NCBI GenBank assembly: GCA_030410095.1
Contig: JAUFRC010000002.1
Coordinates: forward strand, 211,501 to 275,500
DNA: 64,000 nt
Direction: 5' to 3'
Source of the DNA: Paracoccus cavernae
GTDB lineage: Bacteria; Pseudomonadota; Alphaproteobacteria; Rhodobacterales; Rhodobacteraceae
The notes under the pieces are model-generated. The model saw nothing but the letters and a program-made list of their open reading frames with translations, had not been told where the DNA came from and did no database searches. Numbering within the stretch: position 1 is the first letter of the stretch; the number at the start of each line of letters is the position of its first letter. Below are positions 9,062 through 19,071 of the stretch, piece after piece. Made by a program: the position numbers and the translations under genes.

Positions 9062-10105
9062 TCACTCCTCGGGCCACCAGCCAAGCGAAGTGGGTTTGCC
9101 GTCGTCATATTGCGCCAGCCAATTGACCAACATCTCGCGGTTGCGCGCGAAACCTTTGTATTCGGCAAGCTCCTCGGGCAGCGTCTGGAGCACGCGGTGA
9201 AGGCGGCGGCCCCATTTCGGGACGGTCACCAGATCCTCGAAGCTGATGAGGTAGCAGCGGATCGGAAAGACGATCGCATTCGAGCGCGGCAGGCGGAAAA
9301 GCGTCTGCAACTCGACCCGCAAATGCTGGCGCTGGCCCACGGTGTCGGGGGTGAGCGTGGTCTTTGTCGGCCCCCATTTGGGATAGTTCTCGGGGCTCGT
9401 ATCGAGCAGCGGATCGACCGTCATCGTCCAGTTGAAGCGGCGGACCGGCGCGCCGTATTGCAGCTTGAGCAGGAACTTCAGCGCGCGGTCGAAAATCCCC
9501 ATCCCGCCCGCCAGCGGCACCGGCGCATGCCATTCGTGAAAGCTCATCCCGATGTCGAAATCGAGCGACCAATCGGCCTGGCTCGTCACCATTCCGGCCT
9601 CGATCCACAGATTGTCCTCGCGCTGGTCCTGCAGCGTGAAATCGCCCTGTGCTTGACGCGTGATGTATTCCATCGGCCCATAGGGTAGGGTGGTCTCGTC
9701 GAGGAAGGTGAAGGTGTCGTCGATACCGAGCGGCTTGTTGACCCAGTGCCAGCGGTTGCCGTTCTTGGTCAGCTGGAACAGGTCGGGATAGTCGCGCGCC
9801 TTGCTTTCCATGATCAGCTCGAGCAGGTCCCAACCCGCCAGCGTCATATGCGGCAGCGATTGGCAACGCAGAGGATCATCGGCCAGAACGCGGGCGCGGT
9901 CGGCCATTTCCGAGACGTAATGCTCGTCGACATCAAAGGCATGTTCGAAGACCGATCCGGGGCGGCCCGGCACATGCGGTTCGATATTGACCGAATACAT
10001 GTAGTCGTCTTCGGGGAAGGGAAAGGGAAAGCGCGCGATCCCCGCGGCCGAATTTCGGTAGGTGAAATCGTTGCGGAAGGTCTCGTCGTTGAACTGAATT
10101 CCCAT
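9062..10105 (-). CDS. dmmC: Dimethylamine monooxygenase, heme-dependent oxidative N-demethylase subunit (DUF3445)
   Basis: 347 aa, intact. DUF3445/HODM proteins are the heme oxygenase component that oxidatively demethylates dimethylamine to methylamine and formaldehyde with electrons from a partner reductase. Recognisable features are the N-terminal FRNDFTYRNS..FPFPFPEDDYMYSVNIEPH, the DNLWIEAGMVTSQADWSLDFDIGMSFHEWHAPVP block and RLPRSNAIVFPIRCYL. It is the last gene of a four-gene unit whose transcription order is GcvT-like, zinc-ribbon protein, reductase, heme protein. That order matches dmmD-A-B-C as I recall it, so the letter is assigned by order. An AGGAGG site lies before the ATG. Confidence 0.85.
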   Translation of the reverse strand: MGIQFNDETFRNDFTYRNSAAGIARFPFPFPEDDYMYSVNIEPHVPGRPGSVFEHAFDVDEHYVSEMADRARVLADDPLRCQSLPHMTLAGWDLLELIMESKARDYPDLFQLTKNGNRWHWVNKPLGIDDTFTFLDETTLPYGPMEYITRQAQGDFTLQDQREDNLWIEAGMVTSQADWSLDFDIGMSFHEWHAPVPLAGGMGIFDRALKFLLKLQYGAPVRRFNWTMTVDPLLDTSPENYPKWGPTKTTLTPDTVGQRQHLRVELQTLFRLPRSNAIVFPIRCYLISFEDLVTVPKWGRRLHRVLQTLPEELAEYKGFARNREMLVNWLAQYDDGKPTSLGWWPEE

Positions 10106-10114
10106 CGGCTCCTC

Positions 10115-11077
10115 CTACAGATCCAAAACCAGTCGCTCGCCCGCGAAACGCGACACGCAGGGCATGATTTTCTTTTGCGAGGCGCGTTGCTCGGGGTCAG
10201 CCAGTGGTCGTTGTGTTCGATATCGCCATCGGCCACCACAACATCGCATTCGCATTGCCCGCAGGCCCCGCCGCGGCAGAGATAGGGCGCATCGACTCCC
10301 GCAGCCTCGATCGCCTCGAGCAGGGACTGGGTTGCGCCGACGCGGATGGTTTTTCCGATTTCGCCAGCTCGACCGTGAAGGCTTCGCCGACCGGAGGGGC
10401 GAGAAACTCTTCGGAATGGACCGCGCCCTTGGGCCAGCCGGCTTTGTCCGCCATGTCGTGAACGTAGGCGATCATCCCCTTGGGGCCGCAGACATAGACA
10501 TGGGTTCCGAGCGGCTGGCCGCGCAGAAGCGCCGGAATGTCCATGCGGATATTTTCGTCGTCATAGTAAAGATGGACGCGGTTTTCATAGCTGCGCTTCA
10601 GCTCGTCGCCGAACTGGCCGAGCTTGCGGCTGGCGACCGCGTAATGCAGCTCGAAATGGGCGTTGCGCTCGTCCATCTGCGCCATTTGCGCGATGAAGGG
10701 CGTGATCCCGATACCGCCCGCCAGCAGCAGGTGTTTGCGCGCGCGCGTATCCTCGGGAAAGAGGTTCACGGGATAGGAGATGGTCATCTCCATCCCCGGC
10801 TCCACATGGTTGTGCATGTAAAGCGAGCCGCCACGGCCGCAATCGTCGCGCCGGACCGAGATGGCATAACCCGTCGTGTCGGACGGATCGCTCATCAGCG
10901 AGTATGGGTTGAGGCGGCGCGTGCCGTTGTCGTTCATCTCGACGACGATATGGCTGCCGCCCGAGAAGGGCGGGACGGGGCCGCCGTCACGGGGCACGAA
11001 GCGGAAGGTCTTGATCAGCTCGTTGACCGCGGTGACTTCGGTAACCCGCGCCTGGATTTTGGGGCTCCGCTGCTCAT
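10115..11077 (-). CDS. dmmB: Dimethylamine monooxygenase reductase, FNR-like with C-terminal 2Fe-2S domain (three frame breaks)
   Basis: About 321 aa after repair. It is a phthalate-dioxygenase-reductase/VanB-type protein that passes NAD(P)H electrons via flavin and 2Fe-2S to the heme oxygenase. The flavin-binding motif is RLNPYSLMSDP and the nucleotide-binding region is LLLAGGIGITPFIAQM and YVCGPKGM. In the last frame CRGGACGQCECDVV supplies the plant-type ferredoxin cysteines. Frame breaks: near 11060 (CCCC/AAAA junction), near 10350 (A5 run) and near 10127 (AAAAGAAAA). The start ATG at 11077 overlaps the dmmA stop as ATGA, pointing to translational coupling. Confidence 0.82.
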
Positions 11078-11692
11078 GGGAATTTTTCCACCATCTCGGG
11101 GACAAGGCCGGGATCCTCGGCATCGATGTTGACGCCCTGAAAGGCCGCCAGCCTGCGGGAATAATGGTCGCGCACGAAAAGATGCAGGCCGCAATGGCTG
11201 CAGACCATCGGATCCGTGGTGACGTTTTCGGTGATGCCCTTGCAATGGACGCATTGCACGCGCCGCGCCAAAGAGCCGCGATGTTCGGAGTGGATCCCGT
11301 TATAGGGAAAGCCCACTTTCATCGCCTCGCTTTGCGTGACGCCGATCAGGGTCTCGGTTCCCGCCAGATAGATCTGCAGGCCCATATGCGCATCGCCGAG
11401 CGCCTTGCGGACCCGCGACATCGCGGCCGAAAGCGAGGGCCGTGATAGAAGCGCGCGACCCCGAGACCGGCGAGTTCCTCGCCCATATCGGTGCCGTTCG
11501 CCGCTTTCACATAGATCAGATGCGTATCGGTTTTCAGATCCATGCCCAGAGCGTCGGCCTTGGCGAAGAGGTCGAGGATCGCGCCTCCCCTTCGCCATCG
11601 GCCACCATCAGATGGGCACTGCCTTGGTGGGGTTCGAGAACACCATAGACGGGCCGGGTCGAGATCGAGGGCGCGAATACGGTTTTCGTCAT
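11074..11692 (-). CDS. dmmA: Dimethylamine monooxygenase subunit DmmA-like, C-terminal zinc ribbon (two frame breaks)
   Basis: About 206 aa after repair. It resembles the small DmmA subunit of dimethylamine monooxygenase. The N-terminal part (MTKTVFAPSISTRPVYGV, later GMDLKTDTHLIYVKAANGTD) shows the usual alternating strands. The C-terminus has a zinc ribbon, CVHCKG ... CSHCGLHLFVRDHYSRRLAAF. Frame breaks occur near 11580 (GGGG run) and near 11440 (GGCCC). It lies 20 bp after dmmD and overlaps dmmB by ATGA. Its exact role in the complex (electron transfer or assembly) is not evident from sequence. Confidence 0.8.
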
Positions 11693-11712
11693 TGTCCTAC
11701 CTCAGTTCCGTT

Positions 11713-12844
11713 TCAGCCCTTGGCGGTGCGGCGTTTCTTTTCGACGTCGTAGAACGGCATCGAATGGGTGACCGCCACGACGTCCTTGCCGCCGGATTTC
11801 ACGGTGACTTTGGTGCCGTCATTGGCGAATGCGACCGGCAGTCGGGCAATGGCCACGGTGTATTTGTTGACCGGCGAGACCAGCCCCTGCGTCACCACGC
11901 CGATATCCTTGCCGTCCGCGTAAACGCGCGAGCCGATCTCGGGCATATCGTCGCTATCGAATTTGAGGCCCCAGATCTTGAAGCGCTCCTTGCCCTTGAG
12001 GCGGGCATGTTCCTCGGCACCGCGGAAGCCGGTGAAATTCGGCGAGACGGTGAAATCGAGGCCAAGCTCCCAAAGCGTATCGCCCGGGCCCTCGTTGTCG
12101 AAGGGAAGCTTTCCGAGTTGTCGCCCGGATAAAAGAGCAGGTAGCTTTCGACCCGCAGCAGATCGAGCGTGCCGAACTGGACCGGCACGATGCCCATGGG
12201 CGCGCCTTCTTCGACGATGCGGTCCCAGATCACGGGGCATCCTCGCCACGGCAGAAGATTTCATAGCCGCGCTCGCCGGTATAGCCGGTACGCGAAATCA
12301 TCACGGGTTTGCCGAAAAGCGCGGTCTGGATATGGCCGAAGTAGGCCAGATCGCGAATGCCAGGAATATGGTTGGCCAGATAGTCGACGGCCAGCGGTCC
12401 CTGAAGCGACAGGTCGTGCATATTGTCGTCGAAATTGATCGAGACATCTTTGCCCAAGCCTGCTGCATTGAGCTGCTCGAGGCCCGCTCCGGTGCCGTGG
12501 ACCACCAGATAGGTGTTCGGCCCCTGGCGGTAGATGACGCAGTCGTCGACGAACTTGCCGGCATCGCTCAACATGCAGGCATAGACCGCGCGGCCCGGCA
12601 TCAGCTTGGCCATATTGCGGGTGGTCGCACGTTCGATCACCTGTGTGGCGGCAGGTCCGGTGACGTGGACTTTCTTCAGGCCCGAGACATCCATCAGACC
12701 GGCCTTGGTCCGGACGGCGACGTAATCGTCGATCATCGGTTTGTCATAGGTCCAGGCAGTGGGCATGCCGTTCCAGTCTTCCAGATTGGACCCCAATGCC
12801 CGATGCCGGTCCGCCAATGTGGAAATGCGCCAAGAATTCGCCAT
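11713..12844 (-). CDS. dmmD: GcvT-family folate-dependent protein of the dimethylamine operon (two frame breaks)
   Basis: About 377 aa after repair. It is an aminomethyltransferase/GcvT-fold protein expected to bind tetrahydrofolate and capture the formaldehyde released by DMA demethylation. Visible are LMDVSGLKKVHVTGPAA, DNMHDLSLQGPLA, MISRTGYTGERGYEIFC and a C-terminal barrel (IGVVTQGLVSPVNKYTVAIA). The start is the ATG at 12844 behind GGGGAG. Frame breaks are near 12240 (CCCC) and 12115. Compared with true GcvT, no gcvH or gcvP is near; instead it leads the dmm operon, so the glycine cleavage role is unlikely. Head-to-tail spacing supports one operon of four genes. Confidence 0.82.
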
Positions 12845-12990
12845 GCTCTCCCCAGAATTTAGCAAGTCGTCGGTGTTCTGCCCTGATGCGACCATTCCGG
12901 CAGGGTAAAATCAAAGGAAAAGAATATTCCTAATAGAAAAGTATTGCATGAAAGCTGCGGACAGTTTGCTCGGATCGTGAAAAATCAAGG

Positions 12991-13019
12991 GCCTGCCCCG
13001 CACATCCGGCGGGGCAGGC
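12991..13019 (-). terminator. Terminator of the APC permease gene
   Basis: Perfect 11-bp stem GCCTGCCCCGC / GCGGGGCAGGC with a 7-base loop, followed on the minus strand by CCTTGATTTTT. It lies 80 bp past the permease stop. Confidence 0.85.
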
Positions 13020-13098
13020 GCACGGGAGCGCGAGGGGCGGCGCTCCATGCCTGAAAAAGGCGCGACAAAGGGCACGGGCGCGCGGAACGCCACGCCCT

Positions 13099-14917
13099 TC
13101 AGCTTGGCGAGACGAAGAACCAGTTCGAGAACAAAACCACGCCCAGACCGGCAATCAGCGCCAGATAGGGCAGGAAGCCTGCGCGGCGCGGACCAAGGTC
13201 GCCGTCCGGATCAAGGCCGAGATCCTCCATCGCTTCGCGCGGGAAGCGGCCCTTGTCGGTCACCCAATGGCGATAGGCAAAGACCGGAATGATCAGGGAA
13301 GCAAAGATCAGACCCGCCCAAAGCGCCTGCGAATAGCCCCAGACCTTCGCGCCCGCACCCAGAAAGACCGCATTGACGAAAGCCAGCATCGTATTGACCG
13401 TCAAAAGCCAGGTCGGCGCCTTCCACGGGCGCTCGAGATGCGGCGAGTCGATCCGGTGGATCCAGCCCGCATTGAGGTTGAGGAAGTTGAACATCAGATA
13501 GCCTACGTTCGAGATGGCGAGGACGTAGAAATACCCTCCCGGATCCGAGGCCAGCGCCAGCAGGAAGGTGTTGAACACCAGATCCTGACGCATTGCCCCG
13601 ATCGGCGCGCCGTTCTCGTTCACTTTGCTGAGGTATTTGGGCAGCCAGCCGTCGCGCGAGCCCTGATAAAGCGTGCGCGACGAGCCCGCGCCCGCCGTCA
13701 TGATCGACATCAGCAGCGCGAGTATCATCAGCAGAACAAAGAGATGGATCACGATCCCCGAATTCGAGATCATCCGTCCCAGAGCCTCGCCGATACCGCT
13801 GCCGTCGGCAATGGCGGGGGCGAGCAGGCCCTCGTGGCCATAGACCCCCTGAAAGGCGAAGGGGATCAGCATGAAGAAAAGCATGCAGAGCAGGCCCGAA
13901 TAGAAGATCGCCTTGAACGTATCGGTCTTGGGATCCTTGAGTTCGCGCGTATAGCAAACCGCGGTTTCGAAGCCGTAGGTCGACCAGGCGGTGATATAGA
14001 GCGCGCCCAGAACCAGCGTCCAGCCGCCGACATTCCACGAGCCCTCGACCGGAGAGGAGGCGGCGGCAGGCGGCACGATATTGGTGACGTAATCCCAGTT
14101 GATCGAGCCGTTCAGGATCGGGATGATTCCGGCCGCCAGAAGCGGGACCAGAACGATGATCGCGAGGACCTTCTGCACACCGGCCGCCGTGCCGATCCCG
14201 CGCTTCTGGATCGTATACATTGTCAGCATCAGCGCGACGCCGACCACAAAGGTCGAATTGAAATGCAGCGTTCCGAGACCCGGAATGCCGATCTGCGCCG
14301 CTTCCCAGACCCGAACCGCCGGCGTCAGCGCCGTGATCGCATCGCCGGTCAGTAGCGCGTTGACGCCTTGCGCCGCCGTCTGGCCCGGATTGGCGGCCAG
14401 CCATTCGAGAACGCGCGGGCTCGCCTCGGTCAACGATGCCGCATTGGCCGCAACCCAGGCCATGACTTGCGGGCTATCCGCGCCTGGAACGGGGAAGAAA
14501 GCGTTGAGGATATAGCCCGCCGCAATCGCGCAGCCCAGTGACAGCACGGGGCTCCAGGCGAACCAGTTGCACCAGACCGAAAGAGGCGCGACCAGTTTGG
14601 AATAGCGCATCCATGCCGTCGCGCCATAGACCGAGGTTCCCCCGATTTGTTGCCGAACATGCCAGCCATTTCGGCATAGGTGAAGCTTTGCAGAAAGCCC
14701 ATGCACATCGAGACGATCCAGACGACGAAGGCCACCTTTCCGGCGACCCCCGCAATCCCGCCGATCGAGAAAAGGACGAGGGCGGGACCCCGGCCGCCAC
14801 CCAGAACGCGCCTTGCCAGCTCAGCGTGCGCATCATTTCATTAGGGGAGTTCTGGCCTTCCGAACGGGCGAAAGTGGGTGCCGATCCGGTGCTGGAAGGC
14901 TGCGGAAAATCCGTCAT
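13099..14917 (-). CDS. APC-superfamily amino acid/amine permease (two frame breaks)
   Basis: About 606 aa after repair, long for the family, with about 12-14 membrane segments. The first helices read FWVAAGVPALVLFSIGG and QSFTYAEMAGMFGNKSGGTS, the APC consensus for substrate and Na+/H+ sites; later GFETAVCYTRELKDPK also fits. A large non-membrane loop of about 90 residues (FPVPGADSPQ to TLHFNS) between early helices is unusual. Frame breaks are near 14790 and in the G5 run near 14645. It is divergent from gmaS and lies between dmmD and gmaS, so uptake of a methylated amine or amino compound is suspected. Substrate is not readable. Confidence 0.82.
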
Positions 14918-15302
14918 AGCGTAGCTCCGTCACCTGTTGGTGTCACGAGAGTGACGCAGATTCGTCTTCCCACAAAGAAAAAATTTCTCCTGTGGGTCAA
15001 AATAATTGCAGATCGTTCAATGCGGCAAGGTGCCGCAACCTGCCGCAAGCCATATCTTTGACAGATTATGCGGCCAACTATGGGGATTCGCGTGACAAAT
15101 TCCGCGCATCTTCGGTGGCCGCATCGGAACCTCTGCCGCGATTGCAGTGAAATGGCAGGGGCCGGAGCGGGAAAATCACCCGAATGAGGCGGGATTCCGC
15201 CGTGCGGGCAAATAGTCGCGCCCCAAGTCAGGCCGACCCTTCCCGCTTGTGAAATCTCGGTGCAGGATCACGTCATCCAACTGTCGGGGGCAAGTGGGAC
15301 AG
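14918..15302. other. Divergent promoter region between the APC permease and gmaS
   Basis: 385 bp without a gene. It contains the repeated TGCGGCA/TGCCGCA element at 15021-15047 (separate entry) and an A/T-richer stretch around 14970-15010 that could hold the permease promoter. Nothing else convincing. Confidence 0.5.
15021..15047. promoter_or_regulatory. Probable operator: TGCGGCA-N3-TGCCGCA-N3-TGCCGCA
   Basis: Three 7-mers begin at 15021, 15031 and 15041, exactly 10 bp apart. The first two form a perfect inverted repeat with spacer AGG; the third repeats the second half-site. The 10-bp period places all sites on one face of the helix. It lies about midway between the divergent permease and gmaS starts, as expected for a shared operator. 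Confidence 0.55.
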
Positions 15303-16607
15303 ATGACGACGGATCTAGCGGCCTTCGCTGCAAAGCGGGGGTCAAGCATTTCATGATCTCATACACCGATCTTTTCGGGGTGCAGCGCGCCAAGATGGTG
15401 CCGACCGAAGCGATCGGGCAGATGAGCAAAACGGGGGCGGCCTTTGCCGGTTTCGCGACATGGTTCGACCTGTCCGCCGCCCATCCCGATCTTCTGGCCC
15501 TTCCCGATTGCAGCCATGTCGTCCAGCTGCCCTGGCAACCCGAGATCGCCTGGGTTCCCGCCAATTGCGCCCTCGGTGGCGAGGAATTCGCCCAGGCACC
15601 GCGCAATGTCTTGCGCCGGCTGGTTGCCGCGGCCGAGGCGGCCGGCCTGCGGGTGCGCACCGGCGTCGAGCCCGAATTCTTCCTGCTCAATGCCGAGGGC
15701 ACCGCACCCCATGACGCGCTCGACCGGACCGAGAAGGCTTGTTACGACCAGCAGGCCATCATGCGCCGCTACGATCTTTTCGCCGAGCTGATGTCCCATA
15801 TGACGACGATGGGCTGGCGGCCCTACCAATGCGATCACGAAGATGCCCATGGCCAGTTCGAGATGAACTGGGGCTTCGACGATGCGCTCGTGACCGCCGA
15901 CCGCCATGTGTTTTTCAAGTTCATGCTGCGCTCGATCGCCGAAAGGCAGGGCATCCGCGCCAGTTTCATGCCCAAGCCCTTCGCGGGCAAAAGCGGCTCA
16001 GGCTGTCATGTCCATGTCTCGGTGTGGGATGCCGCAGGCGAAGAGAACCTCTTTCTCGACCCGCAAGCGCCGCTGGCCTTGTCGCAGCTCGGCCGCCATT
16101 TTCTGGGCGGGATCGTCCGGCATACGCCCGCTTTGGCCGCGATCTGCAATCCCACCGCCAACAGTTACCGCCGCATCAATATGACGCGCACCGATGCCGG
16201 ATCGAGCTGGGCACCGGCCTCGGTGACATGGGCGGGCAACAACCGCACCCATATGGTTCGTGTCCCGGCGCCGGGCCGGTTCGAGTTTCGCCTGCCCGAT
16301 AGTGCCGCGAACCCCTATTTGCTTCAGGCAGCGATCATTGCCGCGGGACTGGACGGTGCGGCGCAGCCTCGATCCGGGGCCGGTGAGCACGCGCGACATG
16401 CATTCCGAAGGCCATCTCGTCACCGATGCGCCACGCCTTCCCGCCGATCTGCGCGATGCCTTGCGCCAATACGAGGCCGACACGCTTCTGTCGGAGGCGA
16501 TGGGGCCGGAGTTTTCAAGCGCCTATCTCAAGCTGAAAATCCGCGAATGCGAGCGTTTCGCCGAGCACGGCAATGAATGGGAACACGAGCAGACACTCGA
16601 TGTCTAA
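15303..16607 (+). CDS. gmaS: Gamma-glutamylmethylamide synthetase, glutamine synthetase family (two frame breaks)
   Basis: About 435 aa after repair. GmaS joins methylamine to glutamate with ATP, the first step of the N-methylglutamate route. The sequence is a type III-like glutamine synthetase: GVKHFMISYTDLFGVQRAKMVP, a TGVEPEFFLL catalytic Glu motif, QFEMNWGFDDAL, KPFAGKSGSGCHVHVS and NSYRRI. The start is chosen at ATG 15303 (MTTDLAAFAAKRG); a lost G in the G5 run near 15341 separates it from the main frame. A second break near 16370 fits loss of a CG pair in a GC repeat, giving GLDGARRSLDPGP. The N-methylglutamate synthase/dehydrogenase genes (mgs, mgd) are not in the window. Confidence 0.85.
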
Positions 16608-16649
16608 TCTTAGAGATATCCTCTGCAAGCCATTGCCATAAAACGCAAA

Positions 16650-16673
16650 CGACCCGCATTTTCATGCGGGTCG
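16650..16673. terminator. Hairpin between convergent gmaS and tmm
   Basis: Perfect 10-bp stem CGACCCGCAT / ATGCGGGTCG with a TTTC loop. It lies 42 bp after the gmaS stop and 26 bp after the tmm stop. No long U tract is present on either side. Confidence 0.7.
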
Positions 16674-16699
16674 CGTGACGGTGTTCAGACTGCGCCCGA

Positions 16700-18042
16700 T
16701 CAGTTGCGCAGATAGCTTTCCATCGTGTCTTCCAGCGCATCCTTCCACGGCGTGTGGTGGATCGGGGCCATCGTGCCGGTGATGACCGAGCGGTAGGCCT
16801 TGTTGCGGAAGCCCATGATGTCGTCCTTCTTGTGGTCCTTCCACTCAAAGAAGGCCGCACAAGCGCCGTCGACATCGAAGGACGGGTAATCCGTCTCGGC
16901 GATCAGTTCCTTGACGTAATCGCCCTGATACTGGATCGCGTCGTGGGTATCGACGCCGGCATCCTCGCCTTCCTCGCGGGCTTTGACATCGGCCAGAAGC
17001 GTCGCGGTTTCGCGCGGGATCGCTATCTTGCCCATGATCGCGTCGCGGACCCACCAGGCCTGCGCGTCAAACATGTTGAAGGTGAACCACTGGTCCTGCA
17101 TCCCGAGATAGAACATCTTCGGGTTATAGACATATGCCACACCCTTGTAGAGATCGGCCGATGCCAGACGGTTCTTGGTCTTGAGGCGCAGATCGTCGGG
17201 CAGGAAGGGGAAATGGTGCTTGTAGCCGGTGCACAGGATGATCGCGTCGATCTTCTGGCTGCTGCCGTCCTTGAAATAGGCGGTGTTTTCGTCCACGCGC
17301 TCGAGGATGGGGACCTCTTTCCAGTTCGCGGGCCATTTGAAGCCCATCGGCTGGGTGCGGTGCGCGACGGTGATCGAATTCGCGCCGTATTTCCAGCATT
17401 GCGAGCCGATATCCTCGGCCGAATAGGAGGTGCCGATCAGCAGCAGATCTTTGCCCTTGAACTCCATCGCGTCGCGGAAATCATGGGCGTGGAGGATGCG
17501 GCCGCCGAAACGGGTGAAGCCCGGGAATTCCGGTGCGTTCGGGGTCGAGAAATGGCCCGAGGCGACGATCACATTGTCGAACTCCTCGGTATACATGTGG
17601 TCCTTGACCAGATCATGCGCCGTGACGGTGAATTTCTCGGATTTCGCGTCATAGGTGACCATGCGCACCGGCGTCGAGAAGCGGATCCATTTGCGTACAC
17701 CCGCCTTGTCGACGCGCCCTGGATATAGTCGAACAGCACGGCGCGCGGCGGGTAGCTGGCGATCTGCTTGCCGAAATGCTCTTCGAAGGAATAATCCGCG
17801 AATTCGAGACCCTCTTTCGGGCCGTTCGACCAAAGGTAGCGGTACATCGAGCTATGGACCGGCTCGCCATTGCCGTCGAGGCCGGTGCGCCATGTGTAAT
17901 TCCACAGCCCGCCCCAATTGTCCTGTTTCTCGAAACAGACGATCTCGGGGATCTCGGCCCCTTTGTTGGCGGCGGATTGGAAGGCACGCAACTGTGCAAG
18001 CCCCGAGGGCCCTGCGCCGATCACAGCAACTCGTTTGGTCAT
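16700..18042 (-). CDS. tmm: Trimethylamine monooxygenase Tmm (one frame break)
   Basis: About 447 aa after repair. Tmm is a flavin-containing monooxygenase that oxidises trimethylamine to TMAO with NADPH and O2. It shows the FAD site GAGPSG at residues 9-14, the FMO motif F-G-G-x-x-x-H-x-x-D-F, the NADPH site GTSYSAED and the C-terminal L-C-T-G-Y. The stretch CFEKQDNWGGLWNYTWRTG is characteristic of bacterial Tmm. The frame changes near 17715 in a GGG run; one added G gives FDYIQGRVDKAGVRKW. A GGAGGAG site precedes the ATG. It converges on gmaS and lies upstream of tdm by 12 kb, completing the TMA to DMA path. Confidence 0.93.
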
Positions 18043-18149
18043 GTGGACTCCTCCTCAACACCCTTTTCGAGGATGTGTATGCTTGGGCTGGCTGTCAAAT
18101 AGTCAAATCGAAGGGGGAGGGCCGGACCGCTGCGGCCCGACCCACCGGA

Positions 18150-19039
18150 TCAGATCGTGAGGCCCTCGGGCTCGGCCAGACCGTTCGCGCGGCAGCAGGC
18201 AGTCACCGTATTGGCCAAAAGACAGGCAATCGTCATCGGACCGACGCCGCCCGGCACCGGCGTAATTGCCGAGGCACGCGGCAGGGCGCTGGCGAAATCG
18301 ACATCGCCGACGAGGATCTGCTTGCCGTCGCGTTCGATGCGGTTGATGCCGACATCGATCACGACCGCGCCTTCGGCGATCCATTCGCCCTTGACCATCT
18401 CGGGGCGGCCGACGGCGGCGACGACGATATCGGCACGGCGCACGACATCGGGCAGGTCCTTGGTGCGCGAATGCGCGATCGTCACGGTGCAGCTATCGCC
18501 GAGCAGAAGCTGGGCCATCGGCTTGCCGACGATGTTGGAGCGACCGATCACCACCGCATTCTTGCCCGAGAGCGAGCCCATCAGGTCGCGCAGCAGCAAA
18601 AGGCAACCCAGCGGGGTGCAGGGCACCATCGCCTTTTGCCCCGTGGCCAAAGGCCCACGTTAGAGATGTGGAAACCGTCGACATCCTTGGCCGGATCGAT
18701 CGAATTGATGACCAGATCCGAGTTCAGATGATCGGGCAGCGGCAGCTGCACCAGGATGCCGTGGACGGCCGGATCGGCATTCAGTTTCGCGATCAGCGCC
18801 AGAAGCACCTCCTCGGAGGTCGAGGCATCCAGCTTGTGCTCGAACGAGGCCATGCCGGCCTCGATCGTTTGTTTGCCCTTCGAGCGGACGTAGACCTGGC
18901 TTGCAGGATCCTCGCCCACCAGAACCACCGCAAGACCCGGGGTGATGCCGGCTTCGGATTTGATGCGGGCGACATGCTCCGCGACCTTTTCCCGAATGCC
19001 TGCCGCGAAGGCCTTGCCGTCGATGATACTTGCGCTCAT
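18150..19039 (-). CDS. folD: Methylenetetrahydrofolate dehydrogenase/cyclohydrolase FolD (one frame break)
   Basis: About 296 aa after repair. FolD turns 5,10-methylene-THF into 10-formyl-THF in two steps, using NADP+. The signatures are VQLPLPDHLN (first half), VVIGRSNIVGKP (NADP site) and PVPGGVGPMT near the end; the catalytic Lys region VYVRSKGKQ is present. The frame changes near 18650 at GGCCTTTGG; one more T gives NVGLLATGQKAMVPCTP. GAGAGGGA precedes the ATG. The gene follows purU by 32 bp. In this setting it handles the C1 units made by Tdm and Dmm rather than only biosynthetic folate flux. Confidence 0.93.
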
Positions 19040-19071
19040 GGTCCCTCTCGCTGACTGCGACGGGCCTGATA

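Noticed and set aside
11713..12844. Glycine cleavage or DMSP demethylase (DmdA) for the GcvT-like gene
   Set aside because: It leads a heme demethylase/reductase operon typical of dmmDABC; nothing points to DMSP, although the fold alone would allow it.
15260..15302. GTG start of gmaS at 15260 giving a longer N-terminus
   Set aside because: The extra residues do not resemble GmaS; an ATG at 15303 plus one repaired G gives MTTDLAAFAAKRGVKHF, a normal start.
16700..18042. Generic Baeyer-Villiger monooxygenase
   Set aside because: FMO fingerprint, length and the CFEKQDNWGGLWNYTW stretch fit bacterial Tmm, and gmaS/tdm/dmm are adjacent.
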